From: JBQCHF01 sp051954955
Lineage (GTDB): Bacteria; Actinomycetota; Actinomycetes; Motilibacterales; Motilibacteraceae
Reading direction: 5' to 3'
DNA: 64,000 nucleotides
Assembly (NCBI GenBank): GCA_051954955.1
Contig: JBQCHF010000021.1
Span: forward strand, 1-64,000
Shown here: piece by piece, positions 61,978 to 64,000 of the stretch
How positions within the stretch are numbered: the stretch's first letter is position 1
How the letters are laid out: each line of letters opens with the position of its first letter
Position numbers and translations under genes: made by a program
Notes under the pieces: model-generated
Told to the model about the DNA's origin: nothing
The model's database searches: none
What the model saw: the letters and a program-made list of their open reading frames with translations, nothing else

Positions 61978-62094
61978 CAGCGAACGATCGGCACGTCGCC
62001 GCCGCCGCTTGAGCCGCACCAGCCACGAGAGCGGCGGGCGCGCGGAGCAGAATCGGCGGGAGGCGTCGTCGAACGAGGTGAGGAGGGTCGCGGC

Positions 62095-62490
62095 ATGAGC
62101 GACCTGCAGTGCCCGGCCACCTTCCTGCTGCTGGCCGCCGACGAGCGCGAGCCGCTCCCCACGCACCTGATGGAGGCCCTGGCCGGCGAGCACGTCGCCG
62201 AGGTCTACGCCCGGGCAGGCGACCCTGCGCGGGGCGGTGCGGCGGACGCGCTGGCCGGGTCGTTGGGGACCCGTCGCGGCACGGCCGACGACGTCGACGT
62301 GCGGTCGCTGGAGGAGGTGGCCGACCTGCACCGCGGCGAGCGGGTGGTCGTGCTGCTCTCGACCGCGGAGCTGGCCGCCGTCCTGCAGGTGGCCCGCCGA
62401 GGCGGCCCCGGTGCCGCCACGCCGGGGTGGACCGAGCTCGCCGTCGATGCCGACGGGTGGGTGCTGCGCGCCGCGCCTGGAGCCGACTGA
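62095..62490 (+). CDS. Degenerate histidine phosphatase-like protein
   Basis: The 131-residue product begins with SDLQCPATFLLLAADERE, where actinobacterial histidine phosphatases have CPATFLLVRHGEAE-like sequence; the catalytic RHG is replaced by AADE. The later part (LEEVADLHRGERVVVLLSTAE) matches the family region where the second catalytic His should occur, also absent. It is about 70 residues shorter than the family, with the middle deleted. ATG 62095 has a GGAGGG site. It may be a non-catalytic binding protein or a decaying gene. Confidence 0.55.
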   Translation: MSDLQCPATFLLLAADEREPLPTHLMEALAGEHVAEVYARAGDPARGGAADALAGSLGTRRGTADDVDVRSLEEVADLHRGERVVVLLSTAELAAVLQVARRGGPGAATPGWTELAVDADGWVLRAAPGAD

Positions 62491-62656
62491 CCGAGCCGGA
62501 CGCGGAGCCCGCGCCGCTGGGCCCGACGGCCCGGAGGTGTCACCGCCTGTGCTGGGGGAACACGCGAAGTGCCCCGGCGCAGGAGGGGCTGACCGCCCGC
62601 CTGCGTCGGCCGGCTCTGCTGATCGTCGGTCCGGATCGTGAATGTGGAGGTCAGGC

Positions 62657-63721
62657 GTGGTCCTGCTCGGAGCGAGGACCACGTCCGCGCGCACGTCCCG
62701 CACCCTCAGCCCGCTGGGTCCGGCGGCCGACCTGCGCGACTCCGCCCGGCCCCGCGGTCCGGTGGCCCCGCCGACGTCGCTGCCGGCCGCGGTCCTGCGC
62801 GCCGGGCCGGTGGCGGCCATCGTCGCCGTCGGTCTCACCGGCGCGCTGCACCTGATGGCCGACCCCGCCCGGCTGCGCGTGGAGGCCGTGCTGGCCACGC
62901 TGGCGGTGCTGGTCGGCACGCCGCACGGGGCGCTGGACCAGCTGCTGCTGGCCCCGCTCGGCGGACGGCTGCGGCGGGCGGCCTGGTTCGCCGGCTACCC
63001 GGCGCTCGCCGTCGCCGCGCTGCTGGCCTACCTGGCCGCCCCGGTGGCCGGGTTCGCCGCCTTCCTCGCGCTCTCGGTCGTGCACTTCGCCGCCGGCGAG
63101 GCCGCGGTCACGGTCGAGCGCGGCATCGCCCGATCGGCGCTGTCCCCCGCCGCGCTGGTCGCCGGACTGGGCGGGGCGGTCGCGGTCCTCGTGCCGCTGT
63201 CGGCTCCCGGGGCCCGGGCCGCCGTGGCCCAGGTGGACCCTCGCCTGGTGGCCGCCCTCGGCCCGGTGCCGGGTCTGGCCCTGGCCGCCGGCGTCCTGCT
63301 CGTGGTCGGCACGGGCTGGCTGCTGGTGCGCGGCGGCGCCCAGGTCCTGACCCGCGCGGCCGCCGTGCCGGTGGTGGTCGAGGTCGGCGTGCTGCTCGGC
63401 GCCGTGCTGCTGGCCGACCCGCTGCTGGCCTTCGCCGCCTACTTCGCCGCCTGGCACGCGGCGCGTCACCAGGCCCGGCTCGCCATCCGGCACCCCGCCG
63501 CCGCCGCCCTGCTCGCCGCCGGGCAGCCGTGGCGGGCCCTGCTGCGCAGCGCGCTCCCCGCCCTGCCGGCCACCGCGGGCGCGGCCGCCCTGGCCGCGGT
63601 GGTGGCCGTGGCCGGGACCAGCGCGCTCGGTGCCGCGCTGGCCGTGGTGTGGGCGCTCACCGTGCCGCACGCGGTGTCGGTGCTCACGGCCGACCGGCGG
63701 CTCCTGCCGCGCCACCGCTGA
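62657..63721 (+). CDS. blh: Brp/Blh family beta-carotene 15,15'-dioxygenase
   Basis: The 354-residue membrane protein cleaves beta-carotene to two retinal molecules. It has about eight helices and the four His motifs that bind iron in the family: GTPHGALDQ, SVVHFAAGEAA, the AYFAAWHAARHQARL pair, and TVPHAVSV. GTG 62657 follows a GGAGG site by 6 bases. Retinal production implies a rhodopsin or retinal-using protein elsewhere in the genome; neither it nor crt genes are in the window. The N-terminal 55 residues before the first helix are longer than in most homologues. Confidence 0.85.
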   Translation: MVLLGARTTSARTSRTLSPLGPAADLRDSARPRGPVAPPTSLPAAVLRAGPVAAIVAVGLTGALHLMADPARLRVEAVLATLAVLVGTPHGALDQLLLAPLGGRLRRAAWFAGYPALAVAALLAYLAAPVAGFAAFLALSVVHFAAGEAAVTVERGIARSALSPAALVAGLGGAVAVLVPLSAPGARAAVAQVDPRLVAALGPVPGLALAAGVLLVVGTGWLLVRGGAQVLTRAAAVPVVVEVGVLLGAVLLADPLLAFAAYFAAWHAARHQARLAIRHPAAAALLAAGQPWRALLRSALPALPATAGAAALAAVVAVAGTSALGAALAVVWALTVPHAVSVLTADRRLLPRHR

Positions 63722-63733
63722 CGGCGAGCGGTC

Positions 63734-64000
63734 TCAGGGCCGGAGCGCGCGCCAGTCGGCCAGGACGGTGGCGGTGCCGGGCGCGACCTCGGTGAAGCCG
63801 CCGTCGCGCACCACGACGACGTCGCCATGGTCGGGTGCGGCCGGGTCCTCGCGGTGGAAGGCCTCGCGCCACTCGGCCTCGGTGGCCGTCCCCACCTGCA
63901 GCGGGCAGCCGGCCTGCCACCAGCCCAGCACTGTCTCCGACGGCGCGTAGGTGAGCGCCAGCTGAGCCGCGTGACCTGCCTGAGCGGCGGCCTTGCCGGT
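63734..64000 (-). CDS. Peptidyl-tRNA hydrolase Pth2-like family protein, C-terminal part (start outside window)
   Basis: The frame is open to the end of the window. The visible 88 residues start TGKAAAQAGHAAQLALTYAP, a form of the GK..AQ..HA motif of Pth2 enzymes, and continue LGWWQAGCPLQVGTATEAEW. The rest ends with ATVLADWRALRP. An actinobacterial branch of Pth2-like proteins has this layout. The TGA stop lies 12 bases after the blh stop, convergent. Activity on peptidyl-tRNA is not proved for this branch. Confidence 0.65.
   Translation of the reverse strand, partial: TGKAAAQAGHAAQLALTYAPSETVLGWWQAGCPLQVGTATEAEWREAFHREDPAAPDHGDVVVVRDGGFTEVAPGTATVLADWRALRP

Noticed and set aside
1..64000. 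Insertion sequences, prophage or integrase
   Set aside because: No transposase, integrase or phage structural motif found; the inserted DUF559 gene is the nearest to a mobile unit.

Overview
The window is a very GC-rich chromosomal segment with many GTG starts and tight 4-base gene overlaps, typical of a high-GC actinobacterium. The order clpS, DUF2017, mec, cysO, cysM, metallo-beta-lactamase protein, rph, rdgB matches the mycobacterial Rv1331-Rv1341 region. Together with a DUF222/HNH protein, a CHASE3 kinase with a PP2C response regulator, and a Brp/Blh carotene dioxygenase, this suggests a Geodermatophilaceae-like soil actinobacterium (Blastococcus, Geodermatophilus or Modestobacter). That placement is an inference. 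There is one tRNA (Leu, TAG), no rRNA, no CRISPR array and no recognisable transposase.

Layout. 0-9.9 kb: an HNH endonuclease C-terminus, a broken aminoglycoside 2'-N-acetyltransferase, an AraC regulator, a VOC protein, an epimerase, a PQQ-type beta-propeller, a secreted S53 peptidase, and a cytochrome P450 overlapping a GroES-like gene. 10-19 kb: a thiol peroxidase, tRNA-Leu and a giant secreted PKD/discoidin/von Willebrand A protein of about 2,700 residues whose stop codon appears lost. 19-28 kb: methionine aminopeptidase, a sulfite-oxidase-like membrane enzyme, then the syntenic block rdgB-rph-MBL-[insert]-cysM-cysO-mec-DUF2017-clpS. The insert is a DUF559/AbiEi-like gene bracketed by two inverted copies of a 52-base palindrome. 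28-38 kb: 5'-nucleotidase and a tyrosine/homogentisate catabolic region (hmgA, an unknown gene, fah, a small P-loop kinase, hpd, AsnC/Lrp and IclR regulators). 38-48 kb: AI-2E family exporter, stand-alone AceE-like E1, thioredoxin, helicase, a second DUF559-type gene, an MFS transporter lacking a normal start, DUF3039 and a methyltransferase. 48-57 kb: a DHA2 drug exporter split by an amber codon, YqgE, VanZ, a lytic transglycosylase with a long Thr/Pro tail, malic enzyme, an alpha/beta hydrolase and an Old Yellow Enzyme. 57-64 kb: a three-gene signalling cassette (receiver, CHASE3 kinase, receiver-PP2C phosphatase), small hypotheticals around a large inverted repeat, Brp/Blh beta-carotene dioxygenase and the end of a Pth2-like peptidyl-tRNA hydrolase.

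Functional links. Hpd, HmgA and Fah supply three steps of tyrosine degradation; no known maleylacetoacetate isomerase is visible, and an unknown gene sits between hmgA and fah. Mec, CysO and CysM form the protein-thiocarboxylate cysteine route, but CysO carries two residues after the GG. Intergenic palindromes are a theme: two 51-base hairpins in convergent gaps share a loop and show covarying stem pairs, and a different 52-base pair flanks the inserted gene.
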